A stretch of DNA of 64,000 nucleotides from Bacillus sp. FJAT-42376 (GCF_003816055.1 NZ_CP033906.1:2108001-2172000); one strand, 5' to 3'; positions 28,084 through 37,886 are shown, counted from the stretch's first letter. Program-made: numbers and translations. Notes: generated by a model not told the origin, from the sequence alone.

Positions 28084-29439
28084 GTGTCATTCGAATTTAA
28101 AATGCCGGATATCGGTGAAGGAATCCATGAGGGCGAAATCGTAAAATGGTTTGTTAAACCAGGTGACGAAATTGAAGAGGACGACGTACTTGCTGAAGTT
28201 CAAAATGATAAAGCTGTCGTTGAAATCCCTTCTCCTGTAAAAGGAAAAGTTCTTGAACTGAAAGTTGAAGAAGGAACAGTTGCAACAGTTGGACAAACGT
28301 TGATCACTTTTGACGCACCAGGATACGAAGACCTTAAATTTAAGGGCGACGATCATGGAAGCGATGAGAAAAAAGAAGAAAAAACAGAAGCTCAAGTTCA
28401 ATCAACTGGAGAACAAGGGCAGAACGTTCAAAAAGAAGAAGCTCCTAAACAAGAACCAGCTGCTGAAACCGGTGCAGGCAGCCAGGAGCAGGCTGAAGTG
28501 GATCCGAATAAGCGCATCGTGGCTATGCCTTCTGTACGCAAGTATGCGCGCGAGCAGGGGATCGATATCCGCCAAGTGAACGGTTCAGGCAAAAACGGCC
28601 GTGTATCAAAAGAAGATATTGATGCCCATCAAAATGGAGGAGCTGCACAGACAGCTAATGCTCCTGCTGCAGAAGAAAGCAAACAGGAAACGAAGCAAGA
28701 AGCTAAACCGGCAGCACAAGCGATTCCTGAAGGCGATCTTCCTGAAACACGCGAAAAAATGTCCGGCATGAGAAGAGCGATTGCCAAGGCTATGGTGAAC
28801 TCCAAGCATACGGCTCCTCACGTTACACTTATGGATGAAATTGATGTAACGGAGCTTGTTGCACACCGTAAAAAATTCAAAGGTGTTGCGGCAGACCAGG
28901 GTATTAAGTTAACATATTTACCGTACGTTGTGAAAGCTCTTACTTCTGCGCTGAAAAAGTTCCCAGTGCTTAATACATCACTTGATGACAGCACAGACGA
29001 AATTGTTCAAAAGCACTACTACAACATCGGTATCGCTGCAGACACTGAAAAAGGTCTTCTTGTACCGGTTGTGAAAAATGCTGACCGCAAATCTGTATTT
29101 GAAATCTCTGATGAGATCAATCAGCTTGCAGTTAAAGCGCGCGATGGTAAACTTTCCGGTGCCGAAATGAAAGGTGCATCATGCACAATCTCTAATATCG
29201 GTTCTGCCGGCGGACAATGGTTTACTCCAGTAATCAACCATCCTGAGGTAGCGATCCTTGGAATTGGCCGTATTGCTGAAAAAGCTGTTGTACGCGACGG
29301 AGAAATTGTTGTTGCTCCAGTTCTTGCTCTATCCTTGAGCTTCGACCACCGTATGATTGATGGTGCTACTGCACAAAATGCGATGAACCACATCAAGCGT
29401 TTGCTTAACGACCCACAACTTATTTTAATGGAGGCGTAA
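28084..29439 (+). CDS. pdhC: Dihydrolipoyllysine acetyltransferase (PDH E2)
   Basis: 451 residues from a GTG start behind GGGAGG. The order is lipoyl domain (lipoylated K43 in NDKAVVEIP), a Lys/Glu/Gln-rich linker (about 85-145), a peripheral subunit-binding domain ([15 protein letters not shown]) and the catalytic acetyltransferase domain with DHRMIDGA near residue 420. Only one lipoyl domain is present. It moves the acetyl group to CoA and forms the core of the complex. Confidence 0.97.
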   Translation: MSFEFKMPDIGEGIHEGEIVKWFVKPGDEIEEDDVLAEVQNDKAVVEIPSPVKGKVLELKVEEGTVATVGQTLITFDAPGYEDLKFKGDDHGSDEKKEEKTEAQVQSTGEQGQNVQKEEAPKQEPAAETGAGSQEQAEVDPNKRIVAMPSVRKYAREQGIDIRQVNGSGKNGRVSKEDIDAHQNGGAAQTANAPAAEESKQETKQEAKPAAQAIPEGDLPETREKMSGMRRAIAKAMVNSKHTAPHVTLMDEIDVTELVAHRKKFKGVAADQGIKLTYLPYVVKALTSALKKFPVLNTSLDDSTDEIVQKHYYNIGIAADTEKGLLVPVVKNADRKSVFEISDEINQLAVKARDGKLSGAEMKGASCTISNIGSAGGQWFTPVINHPEVAILGIGRIAEKAVVRDGEIVVAPVLALSLSFDHRMIDGATAQNAMNHIKRLLNDPQLILMEA

Positions 29440-29442
29440 TCA

Positions 29443-30855
29443 ATGGTAGTAGGAGATTTCCCTATTGAGACTGACACTCTTGTCATTGGTGCGGGACCTG
29501 GCGGCTATGTAGCCGCCATCCGCGCTGCACAGTTAGGACAAAAAGTAACAATCGTTGAAAAAGGAACGCTGGGCGGAGTTTGCCTAAACGTTGGATGCAT
29601 TCCATCCAAAGCATTAATTTCAGCTGGCCACCGCTATGAGAATGCTAAGCATTCTGAAGATATGGGGATCACAGCTGAGAATGTAAAGGTTGACTTTACA
29701 AAGGTTCAGGAGTGGAAGGGCAGTGTTGTCAACAAGCTTACAAGCGGTGTTGAAGGCCTTCTTAAAGGAAACAAAGTAGAAATCGTCCGCGGAGAAGCTT
29801 ATTTCGTAGACAATGAGTCCATTAAAGTAATGGATGAAAATTCTTCCCAGACTTATAAATTTAAAAATGCAATCATTGCGACGGGATCCCGTCCGATCGA
29901 ACTTCCAGCTTTCAAATACTCTGACCGTGTTATCCACTCAACAGGAGCTCTTGCACTTAAAGATGTTCCGAAGAAATTGGTTGTCATCGGCGGAGGCTAC
30001 ATCGGTACAGAGCTTGGAACTGCTTATGCTAACTTCGGTACTGAAGTAACTATCATTGAAGCTTTGGATGATATTCTAATGGGCTTTGAGAAACAAATGA
30101 GCTCACTTGTTAAACGTAACCTGAAGAAAAAAGGAAACGTTGATATCCATACAAAAGCAATGGCTAAATCTGTTGAAGAAACAGAAAATGGCGTGAAAGT
30201 AACATTTGAAGTAAAAGGCGAAGAACAAACGGTTGAAGCGGATTACGTACTGGTAACAGTAGGACGCCGTCCAAACACAGATGAGCTTGGTCTTGAGCAA
30301 GTAGGTGTTGAAATGAGCGACCGCGGTGTGATCAAAATTGATAAGCAATGCCGCACTAGCGTTTCCAACATCTTCGCGATTGGTGATATCGTTGAAGGAC
30401 CGCCGCTTGCACATAAAGCATCTTATGAAGGTAAAATCGCTGCAGAAGCAATTGCCGGCGAACCTTCTGAGATCGACTATCTTGGAATTCCAGCCGTTGT
30501 CTTCTCTGAGCCTGAACTGGCTACTGTTGGTTATACAGAAGCTCAGGCTAAAGAAGAAGGACTTGCTGTAACAGCAGCTAAATTCCCGTTTGCAGCAAAT
30601 GGACGTGCTCTTTCTCTTAACGAGACAGACGGCTTCATGAAGCTTATTACAACGAAAGAAGACGGAATCGTGATTGGAGCCCAGATTGCTGGTGCAAATG
30701 CTTCTGACATGATTTCTGAGCTTGGCCTTGCAATTGAATCAGGTATGACTGCCGAGGATATTGCTATGACGATCCACGCTCACCCGACTTTGGGAGAAAT
30801 TACGATGGAAGCGGCTGAAGTAGCTCTTGGAAGCCCGATCCACATCATTAAATAA
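29443..30855 (+). CDS. pdhD: Dihydrolipoamide dehydrogenase (PDH E3)
   Basis: 470 residues. FAD motif GAGPGG at 16-21; redox disulfide C47/C52 in [16 protein letters not shown] motif [10 protein letters not shown]; dimer-interface HAHPTLGE with the active-site His near the C-terminus. It reoxidises dihydrolipoamide using NAD+. The start lies 3 bp after the pdhC stop. A terminator follows. Confidence 0.97.
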   Translation: MVVGDFPIETDTLVIGAGPGGYVAAIRAAQLGQKVTIVEKGTLGGVCLNVGCIPSKALISAGHRYENAKHSEDMGITAENVKVDFTKVQEWKGSVVNKLTSGVEGLLKGNKVEIVRGEAYFVDNESIKVMDENSSQTYKFKNAIIATGSRPIELPAFKYSDRVIHSTGALALKDVPKKLVVIGGGYIGTELGTAYANFGTEVTIIEALDDILMGFEKQMSSLVKRNLKKKGNVDIHTKAMAKSVEETENGVKVTFEVKGEEQTVEADYVLVTVGRRPNTDELGLEQVGVEMSDRGVIKIDKQCRTSVSNIFAIGDIVEGPPLAHKASYEGKIAAEAIAGEPSEIDYLGIPAVVFSEPELATVGYTEAQAKEEGLAVTAAKFPFAANGRALSLNETDGFMKLITTKEDGIVIGAQIAGANASDMISELGLAIESGMTAEDIAMTIHAHPTLGEITMEAAEVALGSPIHIIK

Positions 30856-30857
30856 TC

Positions 30858-30888
30858 AAAAAACCTCCGCGCAAGCGGAGGTTTTTAA
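30858..30888. terminator. Bidirectional terminator between pdhD and slp
   Basis: A 12-bp stem AAAAACCTCCGC/GCGGAGGTTTTT with a GCAA loop; it overlaps the end of the convergent lipoprotein gene. Confidence 0.9.
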
Positions 30889-31283
30889 TTTTGCAGCACT
30901 TTTGTCAGGGGTTTTAATATTTCTTCCTTTGATTGGACATTTCCTTCAATATGGACCACTACTTTTTGATTATTTATGACCAGCAGAGATGGATAAGTGC
31001 TGATTCCGAAAGGGTTTTTTTTATCATCCTGATACACTCTCATCTTTTCATAATCTTCAGGGTATTGGTCTTTTATAGCCAGAAGGGCATCATAATATTG
31101 TTCTTCATCTTCCATTTTTTTTTGATCAGAAAAAAAGAGGATCACTTTATCTTTCGTGTGAATGGCCGAGCCTGCAGACTGGAACATCAATCCCGGGGGC
31201 GTGCAGGAAGATAGAAATAAAGCAGGACCTATGACGGCGGCTAAAAGCATTCGATCGAACCGCCTAATTCTCTCCGGTAACAC
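30885..31283 (-). CDS. slp: Slp-like small lipoprotein with thioredoxin-like body
   Basis: 132 residues from GTG at 31283, set by AAGGAGGG 7 nt upstream. A signal peptide ends at lipobox LSSC (Cys27). The mature part (KVILFFSDQ, PSLLVINNQKVVVHIEGNV) has a thioredoxin-like pattern but no CxxC, so no redox role is implied. B. subtilis has the small peptidoglycan-associated lipoprotein gene slp between pdhD and speA, and this gene holds that place; the name rests mainly on position. Confidence 0.75.
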   Translation of the reverse strand: MLPERIRRFDRMLLAAVIGPALFLSSCTPPGLMFQSAGSAIHTKDKVILFFSDQKKMEDEEQYYDALLAIKDQYPEDYEKMRVYQDDKKNPFGISTYPSLLVINNQKVVVHIEGNVQSKEEILKPLTKVLQN

Positions 31284-31402
31284 GGCTTATCCCTCCTTAG
31301 ACCCAGCTGAGCCTCAAATTATTTTTATTTTATCATAATCCTTTAAACATCCTGTAAATGTCATCAAAATGTTATCCAAATGAAAAATTGATTCTTAAAG
31401 AA

Positions 31403-31564
31403 AAGGCTGTGTTAACTCCTGACGTTGATTTTTTTACACCTGGAGCGGCTGGGGCGAGACTTCTGCATAGAAGGTGAGTCCCGCAGGCACAAAGCGGTGA
31501 GGAAGCTCACTGCCCGCCCAGGTAGCAGCTGCGGAAATCAACAGCCAAATTTAGCAGAGCTAAA
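31403..31564 (-). repeat. Dispersed MITE-like repeat, copy 1
   Basis: On the minus strand it begins AGCTCTGCTAAATTTGGCTG and continues TTGATTTCCG, a 30-nt match to the start of the copy at 58757-58979. The other end (AAAGGCTGTGTTAACTCCTG then ACGTTGATTT) is a diverged inverted copy of the same terminus. Internal sequence is GC-rich with CCCGCAGGC and GCCCGCCCA. No coding capacity. Confidence 0.75.
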
Positions 31565-31676
31565 GTGATTTAACTATGTTTTGCTCAGCGAAGTCTTAGC
31601 CTGCCGCACAATCAGAAAGTCAAAAACCATGAGAGGGCTCATTAATCCTGCCTCAAATTCGAACAGAACCAAATAA

Positions 31677-31712
31677 AAAAACACTTCCGTTTATTAGACG
31701 GAAGTGTTTTTT
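31677..31712 (-). terminator. Terminator of the BCCT transporter gene
   Basis: A 14-bp stem AAAAACACTTCCGT/ACGGAAGTGTTTTT with a 7-nt loop, immediately downstream of the stop on the minus strand. Confidence 0.88.
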
Positions 31713-31713
31713 G

Positions 31714-33270
31714 TTAAGTTTCATTTTTTTCCAATTCTTCTAATTTTTCTTTGCTTACCGGCTTATAAATCATTACTTTTTCTTTTCTTAAGGATTTCAT
31801 TAAAGAGAAGACCATAAGAATCATAATGATGGCAAAAGGCAGGGCAGCAATAATGGAGGCTGTTTGCAAGGCCTCTAGTCCGCCTGTAAACAGCAGAATC
31901 GCAGCGATCGCCGATTGAATGAGACCCCATATTAATTTGACCGAATTCTTAGGGTTCAAATCGCCATCTGTTGTCTGCATGGCCAGAACGAATGTAGCTG
32001 AGTCTGCTGATGTGATAAAGAATGTAGCAATCAGGAAAATGGCAAGCAGGGAAAGCACGGTTCCAAACGGGAAATTGCTCAGCATTTCAAACAATGCAAT
32101 TTCTGTACCGCCTTTCGTCATCGCCTCAACAAGCGGAATATGCTTGATGTGCTGAAGATAAAGGGCAGATCCTCCAAATACGGAAAACCATAATGCGCCG
32201 AATACAGTCGGAACGGCTAAAACCCCTATCACAAATTCCCGAATCGTTCTACCTTTTGAAATCCGTGCAATAAATGTCCCTACAAAAGGCGCCCAGGAAA
32301 TCCACCATGCCCAGTAAAAGAGCGTCCAGTCCTGAATCCATGTATTTCCTTCAGAGAATGGAAGCATTTTAAAGCTTTGGGATGGAAGGTTCTGGATGTA
32401 ACTGCCAAGCGTAGTCACAAAGAAATCCATAATAAAGTTAGTTGGTCCGATGAATAAAAGGGCCAACATGAGCAGGATGGCTAATGCGACATTTAAATTG
32501 CTGAGTATTTTGATCCCTTTATCAAGTCCTGATTGAGCTGATAAGGTAAATAATACGGTCACAATGGCAATAATAATCAGCTGTGTGGCCAGATTGTTCT
32601 GAATAACAGGGAATACATGAGATACCCCGCCTGAAATTTGTGTAGCACCCAGGCCTAAAGAAGTTGCTACGCCAAAAATGGTGGCAAACACGGCAAGGAA
32701 GTTAATGAGAGTGCCCCATCCGCCCTCAGACCGTTTCCCGATAAGAGGTTCAAGGGTTTTGCTTATTACCCCATTTTGTCCTTTTCTAAATGTAAAATAG
32801 GCAAGTGCCAATGCTATGACAGAGTAAATCCCCCAAGGGTGCAAGCCCCAATGGAAGAATGAGTAGCGAAGTGCTCCTCTGGCTGCTTCATCTGTACCGC
32901 CTTCCCCCATAGGAGGTGTCATGTAGTGATTGAGCGGCTCGGCTGCTCCCCAAAACACCAGGCCAATCCCCATGCCGGCACTGAATAGCATAGCAAACCA
33001 GGATATGTACGAATATTCGGGTTCATCGTCATCTTTACCCAGTTTGATATTTCCATACTTCGTAAAAATGAGTCCTAACGCGAAGATCAGGAAGAATGAG
33101 GCGGTAAGCAAGTAAAACCACCCGAATTTTTCAATGATAAAAGCGTGCACCGCTGCTGTAACTTTAGAAAGAGTAAAACCGCCAAGGACGTTTGCTGGCA
33201 AAACTCCCCATAAGATAAACAGAGCGGAGACGATTACTGAAACGGTAAATACAGGTGTTATACGTTTCAT
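31714..33270 (-). CDS. opuD: BCCT-family glycine betaine/choline transporter, OpuD-like
   Basis: 518 residues with about 12 membrane segments. Family motifs are GMGIGLVFWGAAEPLNHY and the Trp-rich WAWWISWAPFVGTFIARISKGR of the betaine-binding region. It imports compatible solute with Na+ for osmoprotection. The ATG at 33270 lies 9 nt after GGAG; an ATG two codons earlier is too close. Length equals the OpuD class. The exact substrate (betaine versus choline or carnitine) is inferred. Confidence 0.85.
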   Translation of the reverse strand: MKRITPVFTVSVIVSALFILWGVLPANVLGGFTLSKVTAAVHAFIIEKFGWFYLLTASFFLIFALGLIFTKYGNIKLGKDDDEPEYSYISWFAMLFSAGMGIGLVFWGAAEPLNHYMTPPMGEGGTDEAARGALRYSFFHWGLHPWGIYSVIALALAYFTFRKGQNGVISKTLEPLIGKRSEGGWGTLINFLAVFATIFGVATSLGLGATQISGGVSHVFPVIQNNLATQLIIIAIVTVLFTLSAQSGLDKGIKILSNLNVALAILLMLALLFIGPTNFIMDFFVTTLGSYIQNLPSQSFKMLPFSEGNTWIQDWTLFYWAWWISWAPFVGTFIARISKGRTIREFVIGVLAVPTVFGALWFSVFGGSALYLQHIKHIPLVEAMTKGGTEIALFEMLSNFPFGTVLSLLAIFLIATFFITSADSATFVLAMQTTDGDLNPKNSVKLIWGLIQSAIAAILLFTGGLEALQTASIIAALPFAIIMILMVFSLMKSLRKEKVMIYKPVSKEKLEELEKNET

Positions 33271-33434
33271 ACGCATCTGCTCCTTCTTTCGTAGTTTGTG
33301 AAAAAAAACACAACGTGGCATATTGTAACATGTCTTTGCTTTAGTTTGAAGCATGATGGATTATTCTATACGAAATCCTCATGCAGAAAACGACAAAAAA
33401 AATCCACTTATGCTATTTAGCCTATTTTACGCAA

Positions 33435-33467
33435 AAATAAACCCGAAAAAGCTATCCGGGTTTATTT
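33435..33467 (-). terminator. Terminator downstream of the DUF1885-like gene
   Basis: An 11-bp stem AAATAAACCCG/CGGGTTTATTT with an 11-nt loop; on the minus strand it is followed by TTTTTGC. Confidence 0.7.
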
Positions 33468-33537
33468 CTTCTTTATTTCGGCTTATTTTCTTGCAGAGTT
33501 TGTTTAGTACGGCTTTTGTTAAACGACCCGCTAAAAA

Positions 33538-33906
33538 TCAGCTGAATCTCATAATCTTGCCGTTAAATAAGTGAAGCTCTGCTTTCATTTTTTTCGCTAG
33601 AAATTTGCATAGTTCGTTCGCCTTAGCTTTGTCTCCTAGAACAGAAGCCGCAGACAGATAAACTTGGATGACCGAACGATCGGCAACTCCAATGATGATC
33701 TGATTAAACCCTGGGTGGGAGCTTTTTAAATAAAGAAGGTTCTCTTTCACTTCCACTTCATATGGAAAGGCCGTTTCCCTGTAATGCCATCCAAGCTGCT
33801 CGCCCGTTTTTCCTGTAATGATTTTATAGTAATCAATCAATTCGGAAACAGCCTCAATGGATACATTTTCTTGCGGATTTAACACAATACTGGCATGTTC
33901 TCCCAT
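33538..33906 (-). CDS. DUF1885-like conserved protein
   Basis: 122 residues. The sequence (KTGEQLGWHYRETAFPYEV, FLAKKMKAELHLFNGKIM) recalls DUF1885 proteins of Bacillus, a small cytoplasmic fold of unknown function; the match is from memory. No signal or membrane segment is seen. The start ATG follows a GGAGGGGAC-type site. It stands alone between the BCCT gene and the SR1 locus. Confidence 0.75.
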   Translation of the reverse strand: MGEHASIVLNPQENVSIEAVSELIDYYKIITGKTGEQLGWHYRETAFPYEVEVKENLLYLKSSHPGFNQIIIGVADRSVIQVYLSAASVLGDKAKANELCKFLAKKMKAELHLFNGKIMRFS

Positions 33907-34038
33907 TCATGTCCCCTCCATTTCGCCCTCATACCTTCCATTATATAGGATTCTTGATTGGATAAGACAAGGTTCTTCAGGAAACTTTCCGTGAGGACCG
34001 GTAAGTTTTTTGAAAAAGGGCACTCAAAATTAAATATA

Positions 34039-34086
34039 TGTGACATACTTTTTGTGCTTGACGAATATAATGTGACATAATAATAT
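34039..34086 (+). promoter_or_regulatory. SR1 promoter with two CcpN-like operators
   Basis: TTGACG (34058-34063), 17 bp, TAATAT (34081-34086). TGTGACATACT at 34039-34049 matches the recalled CcpN consensus TRTGHYATAYW at all 11 positions; TGTGACATAAT at 34071-34081 matches 10 of 11 and overlaps the -10. In B. subtilis CcpN represses sr1, gapB and pckA under glycolytic conditions. Confidence 0.75.
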
Positions 34087-34144
34087 AGTGTTAATAAATG
34101 ATTAAAACCGCTTACAATTTATGAAATGAAAAGGGGATGAGAAG

Positions 34145-34267
34145 ATGGGAACAATCGTTTGCCAGGAATGCAACAGCACGATCAGCCACTTCGAAGATGA
34201 AAAAGTATCTACATTGTACGGAAGATGCTTAAATTGTGAGTGTGAAAAAACAGAAATCGAACGGTGA
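34145..34267 (+). CDS. sr1P: SR1P peptide (GapA-interacting)
   Basis: 40 residues, too short for ordinary gene calling. The first half, MGTIVCQECN then HFEDEKVSTLYG, is nearly the same as B. subtilis SR1P as I recall it (MGTIVCQDCN, YFEDEKVTTLYG). Cysteines at 6, 9, 28, 31 and 33 could bind a metal. AAGGGGATGAG precedes the ATG. In B. subtilis the peptide binds glyceraldehyde-3-phosphate dehydrogenase GapA and stabilises gapA mRNA through RNase J1. The C-terminus is diverged. Confidence 0.9.
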   Translation: MGTIVCQECNSTISHFEDEKVSTLYGRCLNCECEKTEIER

Positions 34268-34296
34268 ATTTGACAGGGGTTTATATAAAAAGGGTA

Positions 34297-34330
34297 AAAA
34301 GCATGCGCGTTTTAACGCGCATGCTTTTAT
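34297..34330. terminator. Bidirectional SR1/speA terminator
   Basis: A 13-bp perfect stem AAAAGCATGCGCG/CGCGCATGCTTTT with a 6-nt loop and T-rich tail, 8 bp from the speA stop. Confidence 0.92.
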
Positions 34331-34337
34331 TTATGAA

Positions 34338-35813
34338 CTAGCGAATCGCTTTATGCTCTTTAATCACACGAAGCGAATTCAGATTGGGATCTTCGGGGCC
34401 TTGAACAGGGAGCCCGACCTCCATATTTTTTTGGATGTAGGCAAGATTATCCTCTGTAATGATTTCGCCGGGAATAAAAATCGGTATTCCGGGAGGGTAA
34501 ACCATGATGAATTCAGCAATAATTCTTCCCGCCGACTCATTAAAATCAACAATTTCTGTCTCTGCATAGAAAGCATCTCTCGGGGTTAGAGCCAATACAG
34601 GAATATCCGGAAGAAGAACGGCCGTTTCTTCAACTTGACCGGGATCGCGGTGCTTGAAGCGATTAGAAAGCTCGGTAAGGGCTTCAATGAGCAAATCGGT
34701 TTCTGCGGCCGTATCACCGGGAGTTATGATGCAAAGGATGTTGTACAAGTCAGATAGTTCAACCTCGATCCGGTACTTTTCCCGAAGCCATTTTTCTACA
34801 TCATAGCCGGTTAAACCAAGATCCTTCACAGAAATAATTAACTTTGTCGGGTCATAATCGTACGTTGATTTGGTGCCAAGTATTTCGGATCCTACACAAT
34901 AGATATCTTCAATTTCATTCAGTCTGTGTCTTGTTGTCTGAGCAAGCTGGATCGTTTTGTCAATCAATTCGCGCCCTTCTGTAGCAAGGCGTTTGCGCGC
35001 TACATCAAGTGAGGCGAGCAAAAGGTAGGAAGTTGATGTTGTAGTCATCATACTTAAAATCGATTGCACACGCTGAGCGGAAACAAGTCCCTCTCGTACA
35101 TTCAAAACGGAACTTTGAGTCATCGACCCTCCAAGCTTATGGACACTCGTTGCTGCCATATCGGCCCCCGCCTGCATGGCAGACATCGGAAGGTCTTCAT
35201 GAAAATGAATGTGAACGCCATGCGCCTCATCAACTAAAACCGGTACATGGTAAGAGTGGGCTATTTCAACGATTTTCTTCAGATCAGCAGAAATCCCAAA
35301 ATATGTGGGGTTAATGACGAGAACTCCTTTTGCGTCAGGATGCTGGTCCAGTGCGGTTTGCACGGAATCTGTCGTTATACCGTGGGAAATTCCCAGCTCT
35401 TTATCCACCTCAGGATGGATAAAAACAGGCACTGCACCTGAGAAAACGATCGCTGTCATAACCGATTTATGAACATTCCTCGGTACGATGATTTTATCAC
35501 CGGGCTTGCAGACAGCCATCACCATTGTCATAATGGCCCCGCTTGTACCCTGAACGGAAAAGAACGTATAATCTGCTCCAAATGCCTCCGCTGCGAGTTC
35601 CTGCGCATCCTTGATGATGCCTTTTGGAGAGTGGAGATCATCGAGAGGTCCAATATTAATCAAATCCATTTTCAGCGCATTTTCACCGATAAACTCTCTA
35701 AAATCGGGGTCAATCCCTGCGCCTTTTTTATGGCCTGGTATATGAAATTGAATGGGGTTCCGGTCAATATGTTTTTTCAATCCGGTATAAAGCGGTGTTA
35801 GGTTTTGGTTCAA
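34338..35813 (-). CDS. speA: Arginine decarboxylase (Orn/Lys/Arg decarboxylase class I)
   Basis: 491 residues, one more than B. subtilis SpeA. The PLP-binding lysine is K226 in ATSVHKLGGSMTQ, preceded by DEAHG at 195-199. It makes agmatine from arginine, the first step of polyamine synthesis in Bacillus. A C-terminal decarboxylase domain follows. The position next to SR1 is conserved and interesting because SR1 targets the arginine regulator AhrC in B. subtilis. Confidence 0.93.
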   Translation of the reverse strand: MNQNLTPLYTGLKKHIDRNPIQFHIPGHKKGAGIDPDFREFIGENALKMDLINIGPLDDLHSPKGIIKDAQELAAEAFGADYTFFSVQGTSGAIMTMVMAVCKPGDKIIVPRNVHKSVMTAIVFSGAVPVFIHPEVDKELGISHGITTDSVQTALDQHPDAKGVLVINPTYFGISADLKKIVEIAHSYHVPVLVDEAHGVHIHFHEDLPMSAMQAGADMAATSVHKLGGSMTQSSVLNVREGLVSAQRVQSILSMMTTTSTSYLLLASLDVARKRLATEGRELIDKTIQLAQTTRHRLNEIEDIYCVGSEILGTKSTYDYDPTKLIISVKDLGLTGYDVEKWLREKYRIEVELSDLYNILCIITPGDTAAETDLLIEALTELSNRFKHRDPGQVEETAVLLPDIPVLALTPRDAFYAETEIVDFNESAGRIIAEFIMVYPPGIPIFIPGEIITEDNLAYIQKNMEVGLPVQGPEDPNLNSLRVIKEHKAIR

Positions 35814-35964
35814 TGTATAATGCCACCTTCTTTGTCAAATTGCATCTTAATTTAAAACAAATGAATTATATCATCTGCAGGGGGTTTTATAAAGAAAATA
35901 ATGTGAGAACTTGTCAAAGGAGATCGAATCTTCGTTATCGAATGCATTAGAAGGGGGGATGAAG

Positions 35965-36927
35965 ATGAATTGGAAAACGAACGTAACAGAAATGCTTGGA
36001 ATTGATTATCCCATCATTCAGGGAGGGCTTGCTTATTTAGCCTACTCAGATCTGGCTTCTGCCGTTTCAAATGCGGGAGGGCTGGGACAAATCACGGCCA
36101 TGTCTCTTGAAACACCCAATGATCTGAGAAGGGAAATCAGAAAGACGAAAGAAAAAACAAGCCGGCCATTCGGGGTGAATTTTGCAATCGGACAGCATGG
36201 AAGACCGTTTTCGCATATGCTGGAAGCTGCGGTCGAGGAAGGCGTACAAGTGATTTCAATGACTGGAGGAAATCCCGCTCCTTTTTTTGAGCAGTTAAAA
36301 GGTGTGCCTGTGAAAAAACTAGTACTGGTCGCAGCTGTTAGACAAGCAGTAAAAGCAGAAGAATTAGGTGCGGATGCTATTATGGCAGTCGGTCAGGAAG
36401 GCGGGGGGCATCTGGGGAAAAATGATACCGGCACCCTAGTCCTTATCCCTCAAATCGCAGAGGCTGTATCCATTCCTGTTATTGCATCCGGAGGTCTGGC
36501 AGATGGAAAAGGGCTGATGGCCGCCCTTGCTCTTGGTGCGGATGGAATTGAAATGGGCACGCGCTTTATCGCAGTCAAAGAATGTGTACATGCCCATGAA
36601 GCCTATAAAAACGATTTAGTCGAGATGGATGAAACCAAAACCGTGCTCATTAAAAAAAGCCTTGGGGCGCCTGCCAGAGCCATATCCAATGAATGGACGA
36701 AACGGATTTTGGAGCTGGAAGAACAAAACGCAGGCTTTGAGGGGCTAAGAACGTATATAGATGGAGGAGCAAATAAAAAATACATATATGAAGGGAAAAG
36801 ATCAGAAGGTTTTGGCTGGGCAGGCCAGTCCGCTGGTCTAATTCAGGATATTCCCTCTGTACAGGAGTTATTTGATAGAATATTACGAGAGGGAGAAAAG
36901 ATCCGGAGACAATGGGGTCATGATTGA
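35965..36927 (+). CDS. NAD(P)H-dependent flavin oxidoreductase / nitronate monooxygenase family (FabK-like)
   Basis: 320 residues from the ATG at 35965, set by AGGGGGG 6-7 nt upstream. TIM-barrel FMN enzyme with YPIIQGGLAYLA at the N-terminus, GQEGGGHLG and VIASGGLADGKGL (FMN phosphate) and LGADGIEMGTRF. The family includes nitronate monooxygenases and FabK enoyl-ACP reductases; sequence alone does not separate them. It is followed 18 bp later by yktA. Confidence 0.85.
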   Translation: MNWKTNVTEMLGIDYPIIQGGLAYLAYSDLASAVSNAGGLGQITAMSLETPNDLRREIRKTKEKTSRPFGVNFAIGQHGRPFSHMLEAAVEEGVQVISMTGGNPAPFFEQLKGVPVKKLVLVAAVRQAVKAEELGADAIMAVGQEGGGHLGKNDTGTLVLIPQIAEAVSIPVIASGGLADGKGLMAALALGADGIEMGTRFIAVKECVHAHEAYKNDLVEMDETKTVLIKKSLGAPARAISNEWTKRILELEEQNAGFEGLRTYIDGGANKKYIYEGKRSEGFGWAGQSAGLIQDIPSVQELFDRILREGEKIRRQWGHD

Positions 36928-36945
36928 TGAATTGGGGTGAACAAA

Positions 36946-37218
36946 TTGGATTATCAATATCCACTGGCAGCTGACTGGTCAACTGAAGAAATCATTGATG
37001 CTGTCCAATTTTTTGAGAATGTTGAAAAAGCGTATGAGCAGGGAATCAGCCGGGAAGAATTCATGCGCAGCTACAGAAGGTTTAAGGAAATTGTACCGGG
37101 TAAAGCTGATGAAAAAAACTTATGTGATGAATTTGAAGAAGTCAGCGGCTACTCCTCCTACAGAGCTGTAAAGAAGGCTAGAGAAAGTGAAGATGGAGAA
37201 AAAATTAAAATGAATTAG
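36946..37218 (+). CDS. yktA: UPF0223 family protein YktA
   Basis: 90 residues from TTG at 36946, chosen because the product then begins MDYQYPLAADW, as in YktA homologues, with GGGGTG 6 nt upstream; a GTG at 36937 would add three residues and lie on the ribosome binding site. Conserved RRFKEIVPGKADEKNL and SGYSSYRAVKKA match UPF0223. Function unknown. Confidence 0.88.
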   Translation: MDYQYPLAADWSTEEIIDAVQFFENVEKAYEQGISREEFMRSYRRFKEIVPGKADEKNLCDEFEEVSGYSSYRAVKKARESEDGEKIKMN

Positions 37219-37219
37219 T

Positions 37220-37250
37220 AAAAATCCCGGGAGACATTCCCGGGATTTTT
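37220..37250. terminator. Bidirectional terminator between yktA and yktB
   Basis: A 12-bp stem AAAAATCCCGGG/CCCGGGATTTTT with a 7-nt loop. Confidence 0.9.
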
Positions 37251-37253
37251 CTA

Positions 37254-37886
37254 TTAAGAAGATGTTTTCGCTAATTCATACAGAGGGAGCAGGGTTTTTA
37301 GGGAGTGTTCAATTTTCTCATGCCATTCATCGCTGCTCATGGCTTCTGCTTCTTCGCGCGTGAAATGAACTCCGCAGAGCATTTCAGCTTTCTTTACCTT
37401 TTGAAGCCTTTCCGCCATTTCTTCCAGCCCTTTTCTGCCCAACTCTTTTTGAGAAACAGCGCCTGGTTTTGTATGATCGGCAGACCAGACAAACTCGTCA
37501 GGAATCTCCGTTAAGATTTGATCCAGATTTTTTTGTACCGTTTTACCGAACGCTTGCTTCAGAGGAGCCTCATAAATCATGGCAAACCAGATGAATACAT
37601 GAGTATGCCATAGGCCGATCTGGAAGTGAGGGAGCATTTTATACCCTCTTTTGCTTGGAGCGAATGCCACCCAAGTATCATCCGGCGGATTGACAGAACG
37701 GCGTGCATGCTTCGCCACATGCGGGAAGATTTCTTCCCCTGTCCAATCGGAAAGGACGGAACGATAATGCTCTCCCAGCGCTTCAAGTTTAGGGCGGACC
37801 TGTCCGGTCAGCTTTTCCATCCTCTCGTTCAATCCATCTATTGTAAACACTGCAAAGTCTTCTGCATCAAATCCTGTAAATTTCAT
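37254..37886 (-). CDS. yktB: UPF0637 family protein YktB
   Basis: 210 residues, DUF1054 family (MKFTGFDAEDFAVFTIDGL near the start, VAKHARRSVNPPDDTWVAF central). Cytoplasmic, with no membrane segment. A good AGGAGGG site precedes the ATG. Function not established. It is convergent with yktA and divergent from the small gene at 38133, the B. subtilis arrangement. Confidence 0.9.
   Translation of the reverse strand: MKFTGFDAEDFAVFTIDGLNERMEKLTGQVRPKLEALGEHYRSVLSDWTGEEIFPHVAKHARRSVNPPDDTWVAFAPSKRGYKMLPHFQIGLWHTHVFIWFAMIYEAPLKQAFGKTVQKNLDQILTEIPDEFVWSADHTKPGAVSQKELGRKGLEEMAERLQKVKKAEMLCGVHFTREEAEAMSSDEWHEKIEHSLKTLLPLYELAKTSS

Larger units (their letters stand above)
31284..31713. other. Intergenic region with a MITE-like repeat and a terminator
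   Basis: It holds the slp promoter region (not resolved), the dispersed repeat at 31403-31564 and the opuD-side terminator at 31677-31712. No gene was found. Confidence 0.6.
34092..34330 (+). ncRNA. sr1: SR1 dual-function small RNA
   Basis: A transcript of about 240 nt from the promoter above to the strong terminator at 34297-34330, carrying a 40-codon SR1P frame. In B. subtilis SR1 base-pairs with ahrC mRNA and also encodes SR1P; it lies between slp and speA. Position, promoter logic and peptide all agree here. The ahrC-pairing segment was not identified. Confidence 0.85.
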
